64,000 nt of DNA from Rhynchospora pubera (Eukaryota > Streptophyta > Magnoliopsida > Poales > Cyperaceae), in contig CM051460.1 in the NCBI GenBank assembly GCA_028095005.1, positions 69,479,676 through 69,543,675 on the forward strand. Reading direction: 5' to 3'. Positions 47,825 to 59,491 of this stretch are shown piece after piece; position 1 is the first letter of the stretch, and the number at the start of each line of letters is the position of its first letter. A program made the translations under genes and the position numbers. The notes under the pieces are model-generated. The model was given only the letters and a program-made list of their open reading frames with translations, was not told the DNA's origin and did not search any database.

Positions 47825-49121
47825 ACGGAACAGCGAAGTTTGGGTTTTATCGTTTCTATTTTTAAGAAAACTACCAATCGGATTGGGCTTCTCTTTACTT
47901 GTACTCGTTTCAAATGTCCTTTGTCTAATTGTCTCCTTGATTAATGTGACATTAACGGCTAGAACTTCAATTATAACTGCCCTTGCTCAATTTGATCCTT
48001 TCAATTATTCAGTTTAAGTTGGAACTTATTTAGATCGTTGGATCTCCGCTGAAAATGCATATCTCGTGTAGGACTGATCTTCAATGAAATGCATACAAGT
48101 GGAGCCGAATCGTCTATTCGTCTCAACAATCCTTACTTGCAAGTTCATGTGGAGCTTGACCGTGAATAAGATGGTGAATATGGATCTCACACACAGATTT
48201 ATTTTACAATTAATTATTAACACTAATATATTAATAGCCACGGAATATTTATAATTTCAATCAGTAAATTTTTTTCTATAAATACAATAGATTATTATTA
48301 TTATTAATACGCAAATTTTGTGATGCAACCATCACATTGGTTCCGTCATATTATGAACTAAATTGAATTTTGTCAACTCAATTTACTTAGGACAATAGGA
48401 CATGCTTTTTGGGGAAAACGGATGTTTCATGCTTTATATTGGTTTTAGAAGGTACTTGACCTATATGTAAATCTAACCTATCATATATGTACAAAATTTA
48501 GATGTACCGTAGCGGAAGTTGATCGATTGTCTAGATTTTTTTCAAAGCTTTGATGCAACTCCTCCTGCACTCCAAGTCTTCCTTCGTATGCAGCCGGTAC
48601 ACCACAACCTCAGGCAAGGGCTTGGTGTCACCCTTCACAAATCCTAGTGTCGATCGACTTGTGTGTGCGCTTCATATTGCTTCGAGAGCAATAGGATGGT
48701 TCCTCCCTCTTTCTGAACTATCTCTAGTTTCTCTCAGATGGAGGTTAACTCAAAAGTCACGAATTCCAACCTTAAAGACGTTTTAGAAGAGAGGGATATA
48801 AATAGCAGATCTGGAAACCGACTTTCCAGATTTGTAACCGCCATATGGAATGGTTTGTTCCAGATTGGAACGGTCCGCCCCATCCATCTGGAACGGTCCA
48901 GTTGCCCAATAAACTGGTTCGTTCGGAACATGGCTCCACATACTTTTTCTAACACTTTACTCTTCGTTGCTCACCAATTTCTTTCTATAAATACAAAGTA
49001 AGTAGACTGTTTAATTATAGTCACCATCATATCAAATCATTTAAGTTCAGAAGTGCAATAACAAGGAAATTATTTGATAAAGCTATCGAAAAGAAAGTTA
49101 ATTTGTGAAATAGATCATAAG
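47825..49121. other. Unassigned non-coding region
   Basis: 48,540-48,960 is less AT-rich, has a TATA-like GGATATAAATAGC at about 48,795 and repeated GGAACGGTCC motifs (48,866 and 48,892). This could be an LTR or promoter remnant, but no ends or product are recognised. Confidence 0.5.
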
Positions 49122-49278
49122 GGGTGCGTTTGGATCGTTGGAAAAAAGAAGAAGAAGAAGGAAGAAGAAGAAAAAAAATTATAAACAATCCAAACTCTTC
49201 ACAAAGTTACATATTTCTCAATACTTCTTCTCACTTCTTCTCTTCTTTCCTTCTTCCCACACCTATCCAAACGCACCC
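49122..49278. mobile_element. Harbinger-like MITE, family F copy 3, TSD AAG
   Basis: GGGTGCGTTTGGAT and ATCCAAACGCACCC bound 157 bp, with AAG directly repeated at both sides. The interior has AAACAATCCAAACTCTTCAC, as in the other copies. Confidence 0.85.
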
Positions 49279-51831
49279 AAGGCGATGATCGGTAACAAAG
49301 CGAAGGAGAAGGCAATGTCAAATAGAAGGAAAAGAAATTTAGTGGAGAGAGACCAATAGAAAAGGTTAACAAAAAATAACTAAGTAAACCACAGACCGAT
49401 AGAGTTGATGTGTATATATATGTAACCTGGATAGATTCGTACTTTACAGAATTAAACAAGTACTCCGCTTCAACTAAAAACAGATGTTCAATAAGTCAGT
49501 GTAATATACGAGCCATGACCGAGCCAGAATTGTGATATAGAAGAGGCAGAGGTTTGAAAGACTGGAAACAAAGAAAACCACAAAAAAAGAATGAAACAAA
49601 ATTAATTAAGTAATAAAGTTTAACTGTGGGCCACTAATTTATTTTCAATTCATTTGGAGACAATTGTATCTGGGTCAAAATTTGAAAACCAAACTAATAG
49701 ACTGTCTTATCCATCCCAAAGCTTCGCGATTAAAAATAATATCAAATATAAAAACAGAAATATCATGAGCAATTAATGTTAGATCCATGTTGCATATATG
49801 TATTACAAATTAAGTCTGAAATTTTGATTTATACAATTATACTCCTTGATTAATCAACTTCAGGGCCATTATATCTCCTATGTATACAGTACAATATAGC
49901 TCCTACGATTGATCTAACGTGTTGAAATTAATTATTACTCGTATGTTTCTTATAATCTCAATAACTAAACATCTATTTTTTTTATTTCTTTCCATTTTCT
50001 GACAATTTCCACAGCCAAATCATTTTGATAGGGGTTTTATTCAACAAAATTAACAAATATAGTGGAGCGATAAGGATATAATTTATTCTTATTCAGTTTT
50101 ATTGAATTAAAGTTAAAGAGTTATCACTTTACTCTTGACCTTAATTTCTTGACCAAATATTGTATGAAAGTACATCTGCTCATGTGAGAAAAAAAATAGT
50201 TATCCATTTATCTATTTATCCAATTATCTATTTATCCGATTATCTATTTGTCCATTTATCGTTTCAACAAACTTATTGTACCTTTTGGATAAGACTGTTC
50301 ACTTCACATAATAAACCTCCATACATCCAACAATTAATCTTTTAGTCCTATTTTGGGACATAGTTGATGTTCACTCCATTCTTATAGAAACTGGATAACT
50401 TGAAAACTTATAGTCGCTTAAATATTGACCAACAAATGATGTAACCATCACGTTAGTTCTATCATTTTAATTATGAACTGGAGATAAACTAAATCGGGGT
50501 AATTCAATTTACACAGCACACAGGTTTTGTCAGAAAAAGTTTGTAGCTTTGCTTGTTCTTTGTTCACTCGATTCTTTCTATAAATTTACTATCTCTTGAA
50601 AATCAATTCATTTAAGTTCAAAACATCAAGAAGAAGGAAAAAAATGGAGAAAGCTACCTAAAAGAAGGTCTACGAAATAGAGAGAAGGGGACCGAAAAGG
50701 TCTGCGACATAGAAGGGAAGGCGACCGAAAAGGTCTGCAACATAGAAAGAGAAGGTGATGCTCAATAACAAAGGATAAGAGAAGGTTGACGGAAATGCTG
50801 AAGCTACTAGAGAAGGACAATAACTCTGTTGGAGAACAACAAACCAGGAAGATTGAAGGAACAATATCTGAGAAGAGCCTCATAATGATTTTCGATTGGT
50901 TTACACCATACTGAACTCGAACAATTCCTTAGAATTGAAAGTGAACAGTATATTATGTTGTCTTTGGAATTAATAATTGGTATTGTGTTTTGTTGTAGTT
51001 TTTGTATTGTGGTGTTGTTGTGTCCTTTCTATTTAAGTTTGCATGTTCTGTTCCCTATATACATGTATGTACTATTTGAAATTAATGTTTGGTATCTTAG
51101 TTTGTAGATGTTTTTCCTCTGTCGCTCCGTTGTTTTGCCAATTTTCTTGAACTTTGTGATATTTTATCAAAAATAAATAGTTATGAGTGACTTAAATCAC
51201 ATTGGCATATTTTCTAATTATAAGCAAAATTAGTGGTTCCATATTTTTAGTAATCCAAAATAATCATCTTACATAGAATGCTCCTCCTGCTTAGTTTGGA
51301 CCAAGCAGTCATACAAAAAATTGCACACATTATACACGCGATTAACTGCATTCATAAAAAAATTGCATCATTATGTCATGCACCGAGGCGATAGTGTACT
51401 GACTAGTGAACTAAACTATGTTAATATTCACTCTCGTTGGATCCTTCATGTTTTAATAACTCATCTTTTCTTTTCTTTCTTTTTTCCCCTTAAAGTTTTC
51501 CTTTTGAGGGGAAAAATGAGCAACAACAGAGATAGGGTCTGAGTATGTTATCTATTCCCCGAGCCCATACTAGCCGAAATTCCGTACAGCGCAGTTTTTT
51601 CAGCATCAATGTATCAATCTGATTTTTATTGTACTGAAAAAGCTCTGGCAGTTTTGACAAGTTATCCTTTCGTCAGTGTCCTCAATAGTCAGCTACTCAC
51701 TAACATACGCCTGACAGAATGTGAAGTCAAAAGGAAAAGGGGGAAAAATGGTCTCTATCAGAGGGCACATAACATAATTACTGTGACCGACTCAGCCCAT
51801 TATCACATCATGGGATCTTGTTGTTCGCCGA
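49279..51831. other. Non-coding region downstream of the dehydrogenase gene
   Basis: Holds a small tandem repeat of CTATTTATCC[A/G]ATTAT units at 50,205-50,262 and a repeat of GACCGAAAAGGTCTGC (50,690 and 50,728). The last few hundred bases should include the 3' untranslated region of the minus-strand dehydrogenase gene. No other gene recognised. Confidence 0.55.
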
Positions 51832-54800
51832 TTAAGCAAAAAGATCTTGCAAGTCGATTATGTCAGCAAGGACTCCAGCAGCTGTTGTGTCATTGCCGGC
51901 TCCTGCACCTTGGATCACCAGAGGAGAGTTCTTGTAGCACCTACTGTATATCTCCACCTACAACATAAGTCGCAAACTTTTTGTGACTTCTCAAAAGTAC
52001 ATATTTGGTTTCATTTTTGCTTTAGTCTATGAGTGGTGATATGTCCGTAACATACCATGTGTCTGTGTGTATACAGACCAGTATATGCCCTCAATTCTTC
52101 TTTTTTACATTGTATGGGTCAAATAAACTTGTCTTTGTGCTCAAGTGGTGAGCATCAAGATATGGCCAATCTATCTGAATGTATAATTGACATGCATGTT
52201 CGTAGCTTGTAATAGGCCTGAACCTGACTTAAAACCAACCTATACTATGCAAAGCTGGCACTCAGGCCACCTGAATAAATCTGCAAGTTGACCAGGCACA
52301 GAAGCCAGGTGTCCTCAACACAACACAAGGATGAAACAGCCTTAATCAGCCATCTAAACCCAACCCAACTATCTGAGCTCAAGCCACAACACAACAAATT
52401 AAGACCACTATCACCTAGAATAACCAATCCTGGAAACCAATAGAGCCAACCTGACCTAAATGGGCCAGCCATTGACATTGTAACCTAAAGACAGCATTAT
52501 CCTCAAGATGAGAATAGATTATGACATACCACATTGTCACCTCCTCTTAACCTTCCCAAAGCAGAATCTTTAGGGAGCTCTCGGAGACCTACATTGCACC
52601 TGAGAGAAGATCCATGTTTAAGATTGATTTAGACAAGAAATTCATAGGGCCAAAGCAAGTAAAAAGCTTACTATTACAGAACATAAGTACATACATGAAA
52701 GGAGAATGCATCACCCACAATTGCTAGGCAAATAAGTATACAGCAACTTACCTCGAATCTTCAATTACACATACATATCGAAGAACATTCCCCTTTGAAG
52801 AGGCTGTTGCGACCCTTTCCTTTAGTTTTACATCTAACTGCGACAGACCCTTGGAAAGAAAATCCTCTGTTGACATTGAGTTGGGGCCAAATTCACTTGG
52901 ATACAAGCTTTCTATCTACAAAAGATGAGGGGAAAAAAGGAATAGATAACCTGATACAAACCAGTTTGTCGGGTTATTTTGCTAACTTATGCAAAATTAC
53001 AATGTAGAATATATCAGAACTGACATGTATAGTATCTGAAAAAAAGATTCGAACATAAGCATATATTTTCAAGTTTCAACCTTTATATCACTCAAATTAA
53101 TTCTCCAGCCAAGCAGTCTAGACAAAATTAGTCCCTGCAAATTTCAAATAAGAAACGTTACACTAACACTTTATTTCCAATACAGCATTCAAACAAAGTC
53201 CTGAATTTTGGGGGGGCTCCATATTTTACCTGGCAAGTACCTACACTGTCCATGATATAATTGCAAAAATCATAAGACATAATAAATATTGCTCAATACG
53301 AATACCTTTCTAGCTACATCCATGCCACTGAGATCATCGCGTGGATCTGTCAAATAGCATGCCATCACACACATTTCAGTTATCATAAAAGAAAGATCAA
53401 TGATACCCTTATAGAGGTATTGAAGAACATAAATATGATTAGATGTAGCAGAGCAACACAACAACATTTATCTAAGACCTCAATAAGAGAAAGAAACCGT
53501 TTCTTATGTGTTACGAAAGATTAAAACACCATCATATAAATTAAAATTATCTTACATGCCCCTATAAAGGGTAAAGGACGGATATATTGGATCCCCCCCC
53601 CAAAAAAAAAAATTAATAATAGTAATAAATAGATAAAATAAAAAAACAACAACCAAACTTCTTTAAACAGTACTCTGATAGATAAAGGATGGATAGATTG
53701 GATGTACTCAATAATTGTATAGGTGCTGTTTATATTAATTTCTCATTTTCGAAACAATTAACATACAGTAACATGTGACATCGGCCTACAAATATCGAAA
53801 ACAATCAAAAACCTGGTTCAGTATATCCCAGACTCTTAGCCGCTCGAACAATTTCACTGAATGCCTTTCCCTCTTCTAGTTCACTCATTACATAACCTAG
53901 TGTACCTACAAACAATGAATTAGAGTTTTCAATTAGGTAAAATAAATTACAATTTTTTATTTGCAACTTGTCAAAGCAGAAACTATGCAATATTGTACCA
54001 CTTAAAGTCCCAACAATCCGAGAAATGGGATCGCCTGAGGATATAACTCGGGTTACTGATGCTATTACTGGTAGACCAGCACCAACCTTCAAATAAAATA
54101 TGTGTCAACATAGTTCTTTAAATGTAAATATTTTTAATTAAAATGATTTCAGTAATATCATATAAATTATTCTACCTTCACATGCCACAACAAGTATATG
54201 AACATTTTGGAATTTTTGAAAGAAACTGGATATCAAACAGCTCTGAGTTAAACGGCAATGGTCCCATTGTAATTGAAATTCATTTCATGGGAACAATACA
54301 ATTTGCTTCTGTTTTCTTTTGAATATGCTCAAAGTTAAATAGATAAATCAACTTACAGTTGATTCAAATCGGATTCGGCGAAAGTGAGAGACCAACTTTT
54401 CAAAATCGTCCTAAACACAAAGATATGATATATAAGAATATAACAGAAGTCAAATAATCATATATCTTAGGAATAACCCAGAAAAGGAAATCGTACAATT
54501 CCACAAGTGAGTGGCTTCTTATTTGCAAGAACAACACAACAGCCAAGGCTGGAAACCTGTTCTAATAAACCTATTGTCTCTGCACTTGCTGAGCAATCAA
54601 CTACAGCTAAACCTGGCAATTGATAATTTAATTATAAGGACTGAATGACAAGATACAATACATTCATTATCAATTTAAAAAGAATGAACAAAAATAAAAC
54701 CTAAAGTACTAAAAACAACACACTACAAATATACATATCCAGCTGAGAAATATCATCATTTTTTCGTGGAATATAACTTCTACGCTACCTCTAATCTTGG

Positions 54801-55874
54801 ATGCCATTTGCACCTAATTCAATTATATGCACTGGTGACCATAGGAATGCTTCAATTATGATAAAGTGTGTGTGATTTGCTAAATGAGCCAATAAATAAG
54901 GGTTTATCTTAACACCAGAAATATACCACTGACACTTAAGCTGACATCACAACTTGTGTATAAGCTCACATGAGTCGTGACTAAGTTACTAACTTATTTA
55001 AAAGTTCCCTTTTACCTAAAATTATTAGGCCAAAAACATCATGCAAAATATATTAGGAAACAAGAAGATAAAGTACAAACCAATACTTCTTCCAAGGCTA
55101 CTTGCAATGGAAACAATGTTTTCTAGGGCATCTTGGCCAGTGTATAATTGGCAATGACCTGAAACCACACAAATCAAACAGTTATTAGAATAAATGACAA
55201 CTTTTTTGTGCTGCTGAATGTAGCCTCAGAAATTTTACATCAGTTCAAAGGCCCATCAATTCATTACGACACTGTATCAGATATCCGAAAATAATGCCAT
55301 GCTGAGGTCATGCTTGTCCACTGATAGATTGTAGCAGAAAAAATATCACTGTATACATAACCACTTAAACTGATTCTTCCACAAATCAATATTTAATTAT
55401 CTAATGGGAGGGTCCAACTGACCTAGAACAAGGTTTAAGGGTTTCAGCTGAACAAAAATAAAGTTTTTAGTGCACAATTGGACAAAGCCAAAAAGTAAGG
55501 GGCAGTCTGGAGTTCCTCACTAAAGAATGAAAGTACTTAAATTACCAAATTAGAGCAGAATTGTTGTAAAATTTAGTAACTCATTTAGAAAAGAGAATTA
55601 ATGCAAGCAAGAAGTGGAAAAAAATACCATGATTAAGTAGAGATTTAAGAGGTGATCCAGCGGACTTGGCACGGCATATCTCAGCCAAAAATTCGTCCCT
55701 CATCCCTGACAGCATGATGTCATCCGACACCAGTAATGAACTGCTATCAGAGACACCCACCACTCTGATTACAATACCCTGTTTGGAGTGGAGAGATCGA
55801 CAGGAGATGATGTGATGAAGGAGCTGGCGGCCCACGCCGCCGCATCCCAAGAGGATGATCGGAATGCTCTTCAT
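51832..55874 (-). CDS. HSDH: Homoserine dehydrogenase, monofunctional
   Basis: Reduces aspartate semialdehyde to homoserine with NAD(P)H, on the route to threonine, methionine and isoleucine. Eleven exons, all GT-AG, from high to low coordinate: 55,628-55,874; 55,081-55,158; 54,497-54,612; 54,357-54,410; 53,999-54,086; 53,813-53,905; 53,306-53,346; 53,081-53,134; 52,752-52,915; 52,530-52,599; 51,832-51,957. They total 1,131 bases, 376 residues, with no stop. The Rossmann motif GCGGVG is at 10-15, ANKKPL at 138-143 and VGAGLPV at 166-172. Residues 217-239 fit the homoserine dehydrogenase signature exactly, with Asp226-Pro227, Asp230, Gly233, Asp235 and Lys239. The C-terminus has IQGAGAGNDTTAAGVLADII. 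There is no aspartokinase or ACT domain, so it is the monofunctional type, not the bifunctional plastid enzyme. The start is the first in-frame ATG; the frame is open 76 codons upstream but lacks ATG. Confidence 0.95.
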
Positions 55875-56110
55875 CGATTCGCGCGGCCGATCGGATTTCC
55901 TTCCGAATTTTCGAAATTGAAAAGAGAGATGAGTTGTGAGAGGAAGAGAGACGGAGTTGTTTCCTTCAACGAGGAAGGAAGAAGCACTGGAGAGTGTCGC
56001 ACTTGCGGGCTTGCGGCGGCACGATTGGAAAAGGGAATTACTGGTGACAATCAACACTTGTGCAATCAAGCAATCAACAGGGAGTCGCTCCCCTCGACTC
56101 ACCCTTCTCT
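55875..56110 (-). other. Probable 5' untranslated region of the HSDH gene
   Basis: This stretch is read open in the frame of the HSDH start but without an ATG. It would encode a Ser/Arg-rich segment resembling a transit peptide if initiated at a non-ATG codon. The most likely role is leader sequence and core promoter. No clear TATA box is visible on the minus strand. Confidence 0.5.
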
Positions 56111-56475
56111 TCTTTTATCCTCTTTCGCTCCCCTCCTTCAGATCTCCACCACCTCACGTGAAAATCAACATAAAATCCGATTCAGATCTCCACCACCTCC
56201 TTCGCTCCCCTCTCCTCACGTCCGCCTCTCCTCTCCTCCGTCTCGCCTCCGCCTCCGCCTCTCCTCTCCTCCGTCTCGCCTCCGCCTCCGCCTCTCCTCT
56301 CCTCCGTCTCGCCTCCGCCTCCGCCTCATCTCAGCCTCTCCTTCGCTTCTCCTCTCCTCCGCCTCAGCCTCTCCTTTCCTCCGCCTCGCATCCGCCTCCG
56401 CCTCACCTCAGTCTTTCTTCTCCTCTGCCTCTTGTCTCCTCCGCCTCTTGTCTCCTCCGCCTCACCTCCACCTCT
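56111..56475. repeat. 33-bp pyrimidine-rich minisatellite in the HSDH 5' flank
   Basis: CTCCGTCTCGCC recurs at 33-base spacing (56,237, 56,270, 56,303) within CTCCTCTCC/GCCTCC sequence. Looser copies continue to 56,470. On the HSDH sense strand it is a GA-rich purine tract 240-600 bases upstream of the start codon. Open frames through it (SPLLRLASASA repeats) are by-products of the period being a multiple of three. Confidence 0.85.
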
Positions 56476-56484
56476 GCCTCCCCT

Positions 56485-57330
56485 CACTGTACAATTTGGG
56501 AGTAACTAAATTGATATAAGAGATGATATTAATCAGTACATGAGAGTATCTAATATGTATAAGGAAGTAAATAACATTCATGCCTGATTCTGCTGTTTTT
56601 TTGGGAGTAACTAAATTACTATAAGAGAGGAAATTGATCAGTATAAGGGAGTAAATAATATAAACAATGGAGAAAATAATATTCATATATGATTCTGCTG
56701 TTGTTTGAGAGTAACTAAATAGCTATAAGGGAGTAAATAACTAGTATACAGGGAGTATCTAATATGTATGAGGGAGTAAATAATATTCAGAACTGATTGT
56801 ACTGTAGTTTGGGAGTAACTAAATAGCTATAAGGGAGTAAATAAGTAATATTAAGGGAGTATTTAATATAAATAAGGGAGTAAATAATATTCATATATGA
56901 TTCTGCTGTTGTTTAGGAGTAACTAAATAGCTATAAGGGAGTAAATAACTAGTATACAGAGAGTATCTAATATGTATGAGGGAGTAAATAATATTCAGAA
57001 CTGATTGTACTGTAGTTTGGGAGTAACTAAATAGCTATAAGGGAGTAAATAAGTAGTATTAAGGGAGTATTTAATATAACTAAGGGAGTAAATAATATTC
57101 ATATATGATTTTGCTGTTGTTTAGGAGTAACTAAATAGCTATAAGGGAGTAAATAACTAGTATACAGGGAGTATCTAATATGTATGGGGGAGTAAATAAT
57201 ATTCAGAACTGATTGTACTGTAGTTTGGGAGTAACTAAATAGCTATAAGGGAGTAAATAAGTAGTAGTAAGGAAGTATTTAATATAACTGAGGGAGTAAC
57301 TAATATGTAATTTCTGATTCTGATAACAAC
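56485..57330. repeat. 104-105-bp satellite, eight units, dimeric pattern
   Basis: GGAGTAACTAAAT marks unit starts at about 56,498, 56,603, 56,708, 56,811, 56,915, 57,019, 57,123 and 57,227. From the third unit on, units alternate between a GATTCTGCTGTTGTTT type and a GATTGTACTGTAGTTT type, so the higher-order period is about 208 bp. AAGGGAGTAAATAA is repeated within each unit. Confidence 0.9.
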
Positions 57331-57610
57331 AGGGCTGCGCGGCAGGGCTGGATGACGGCGACGGCAGGGCTGCGCGCCGGCGGCGAGATGGCGCTACGGC
57401 TGAGGGCGACGGCGACGGGATGGCGCGACGGCTGAGGGCGACGGCGATGGGATGGCGTGACGGCGACGGGCGACGGCGATGGGAAGGCTGCGCGCCGGCG
57501 AGCGGTGAGAGAGAGGAGAGACGGAACAAAGGGGTGAAGCGGGGTGAGGCGGGGTGAGAGTGACGAGGGGTGAAGGGTGCGCGAATAGAGAGGAGCAAAC
57601 GCGTTCGAAC
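57331..57610. repeat. GC-rich block with GGCGACGG repeats
   Basis: A sudden GC-rich stretch with GGCGACGGCGATGGGATGGC and GGGCTGCGCG motifs repeated. It follows the satellite directly, ends near CGCGTTCGAACGCGTC (57,600) and has no recognised product. It may be gene-derived sequence carried with the repeat. Confidence 0.6.
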
Positions 57611-57839
57611 GCGTCTCACAAGGAGCGTGTTTCCATTTTCGGAAAGTAAATTTTGCCAAAAATAGTTCTGATTGTTTGATTGCCTTAGAGCTTGATTGCA
57701 CTTATCAGCTCCGATTGGAAAACGATACAGCTTTTCTCTGCTTGTCTCTCTGTATACGTTGGTATTGTTGCTTCGGGCTTTGACCGTTTCAGCGAATTCT
57801 GCACTTTGGGCTTTTGCAAGAACAACGGGGATCGTGATT

Positions 57840-58450
57840 TGTTGGTTCCTTTCTGCCTTTTGAGTTCATTTGGGTCGTTTGGAAACATCAAAGTTTAGTG
57901 GGATCAAGAGTTAAAGTTAACATTTTGGGATTAGTGTTTGAGGTTAAAGTTAATAAAAGTTTGTACTAACTTAAAATTAGTAATTGTTGTTTGGCATGAT
58001 AGGTTAAAGTTAGTGATCAAAGTGAATGAATTTAATTATAACATTCATTTTAATCTAGATATTTTAGAATTCGAAAATTTTAAATCTTGATATTTTCAAA
58101 ATTTGAAATTTAAAAATTTTTAAAAGGTGAAAATTAAAATTTTAAATTTTAATAAAATTTGAAACTTTGAAAAATTGAAAATTAGAAAATTGGAAATTTT
58201 AAATTTTAAAATTTGAAATTTGAAATTTGAAATTTTGAAATTTCAAATTTAAAGTTTTTTCTCAAAATTTTTCTCTTCATATACGATATAAATTTTTTTT
58301 TTGTGTTTGAGAAAAGCTTAAATATACGGCCAAGTTAGAAATGTAGTGCTAATCCCGTTGACCCCAAAATTGTTTGGCGATGCAAGACATGTAGGTTAGC
58401 TCGTTGACTCAAAACTCAAGCTAAACTTGGCACTACCAAATGAGACCTCC
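57840..58450. mobile_element. Possible TIR element (uncertain)
   Basis: GGGTCGTTTGGAAACATC at the left and CCAAATGAGACC at the right are roughly inverted, and GGATTAGTG/CTAATCC and GGTTAAAGTTAG motifs recur. The interior (58,060-58,260) is a simple AAATTTTGAAATTT-type stretch. The terminal match is short and imperfect. Confidence 0.3.
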
Positions 58451-58499
58451 TTGTGCAAATTTAAGTTCAAAATGGGGAAAAAAAAATGAGAACAGCAAG

Positions 58500-59150
58500 G
58501 AAATTGATTACTGTCGTCTGCAATTTTATCATCACTTGCAATTATTTGAACAAAATGAACATATAAATAGACAAATCAAACATATGAATAATTAAAGAAA
58601 ATACATACAAACAAAATAAGTTCAATAAAAATAAATTGAATATGCATATAAAAATTTGACATGGGAAGAAGCGGTGAAAAGAGACCTTAAAGAATGGAAC
58701 GTCTCCAAAGAGTTGGCGATCGATAGGAGCGCTTGGAAGTTAGCAATTCATATACCGGAGCCATGACGTAGGAACTTAGGGGTAGAAGTGATGCCATAGG
58801 TTTGTAGGTCCCTCTATTAGATCACGGTCGAGGTCTAGATTTCTATTATTACTATTATCATTAAAGTTATTATTATTAGTATGGCTAGTCTTATTATTAG
58901 TATTATTTTATGTTTTTTTTTTGTTTTTGGATGTGTTCTCTTATTGGGTTTTTTTCTAGGCTACCTCAACTTGTTTGGAACAAAAGGCTTAGTCGTCGTC
59001 GTCGTTGTCGTTGTTGTTGTTGTTGTAGTATGACAAAACTTATTTATGTGTATATGTTCACTTTAATCATTAATGTGTTCACATTGTTTATTTGATATGT
59101 TCACTTTATCCAATCAATGGCAAGTGATGGCAGTTATTATTTCTCGAGCT
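58500..59150. mobile_element. Foldback element L, copy 2, containing a LINE tail
   Basis: The left arm (AAATGAACATATAAA, CATACAAACAAAATAAG, TTGAATATGCAT) resembles the left arm at 20,855-20,994 plus the sequence right of the copia-like insertion. The right arm (59,020-59,145) is inverted (TATGTTCACTTTAATCATT, GTTCACATTG, TGGCAAGTGATGG). The LINE fragment at 58,650-59,026 lies between the arms. Confidence 0.6.
58650..59026 (+). mobile_element. 5'-truncated RTE-type LINE, 3' end only
   Basis: A 38-codon frame (58,653-58,766) reads NLTWEEAVKRDLKEWNVSKE, LAIDRSAWKLAIHIPEP, stop. This looks like the extreme C-terminus of a plant RTE/L1-type reverse transcriptase protein. A 260-base untranslated tail ends in TCGTCGTTG/TTGTTGTTG repeats (58,990-59,026), the kind of tail that RTE LINEs carry. 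5' truncation is normal for such copies. Confidence 0.7.
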
Positions 59151-59491
59151 AGAATCCTTACTATCATCTAGCTAGAGCGGTGAACTCGATCTAGCCCAGA
59201 ATCTTAGTGCTTCCTTCCTCTCTCGCTCTCCTCCTATATCCCTACGCCATCTATCTTTCGCCCCGTCCCTTCGCTCTCGTTGTTCCTAGTTCATTCCCCC
59301 TAATTTTCTCGCTCCCCTCCATCCTCTTTCCATCTCTTATCCTTTTTCATCTCTCTGTCATTTGCTCTCTCCTCCTTTTTTTATCTTCTATTAACTCTTC
59401 TTATAAGTACTGTTTCTCCCTCTTTATTCTATATTTCTCTTCTAACGAGTATAAATGAATGCAAAGATAATAACCAATAAATATAAGGGAG
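59151..59491. other. Pyrimidine-rich non-coding stretch
   Basis: CTCTCTCGCTCTCCTCC-like sequence from 59,215 to 59,400, similar in style to a plant gene leader, but no gene is found next to it. Confidence 0.5.

Noticed and set aside
48550..49001. Possible small gene on either strand
   Set aside because: The frames are short, overlap on both strands and give no domain; GGAACGGTCC repeats point to a regulatory or LTR remnant.
55788..56519. Long plus-strand frames opposite the HSDH first exon and leader
   Set aside because: They run antisense through HSDH exon 1 and then through the 33-bp minisatellite, whose period keeps any frame open. The translation is a Ser/Leu/Arg repeat without a domain.
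57203..57701. Minus-strand frames of 130-140 codons
   Set aside because: They translate the GC-rich GGCGACGG repeats into Arg/Ser/Pro strings and continue into the satellite; no domain or start context.
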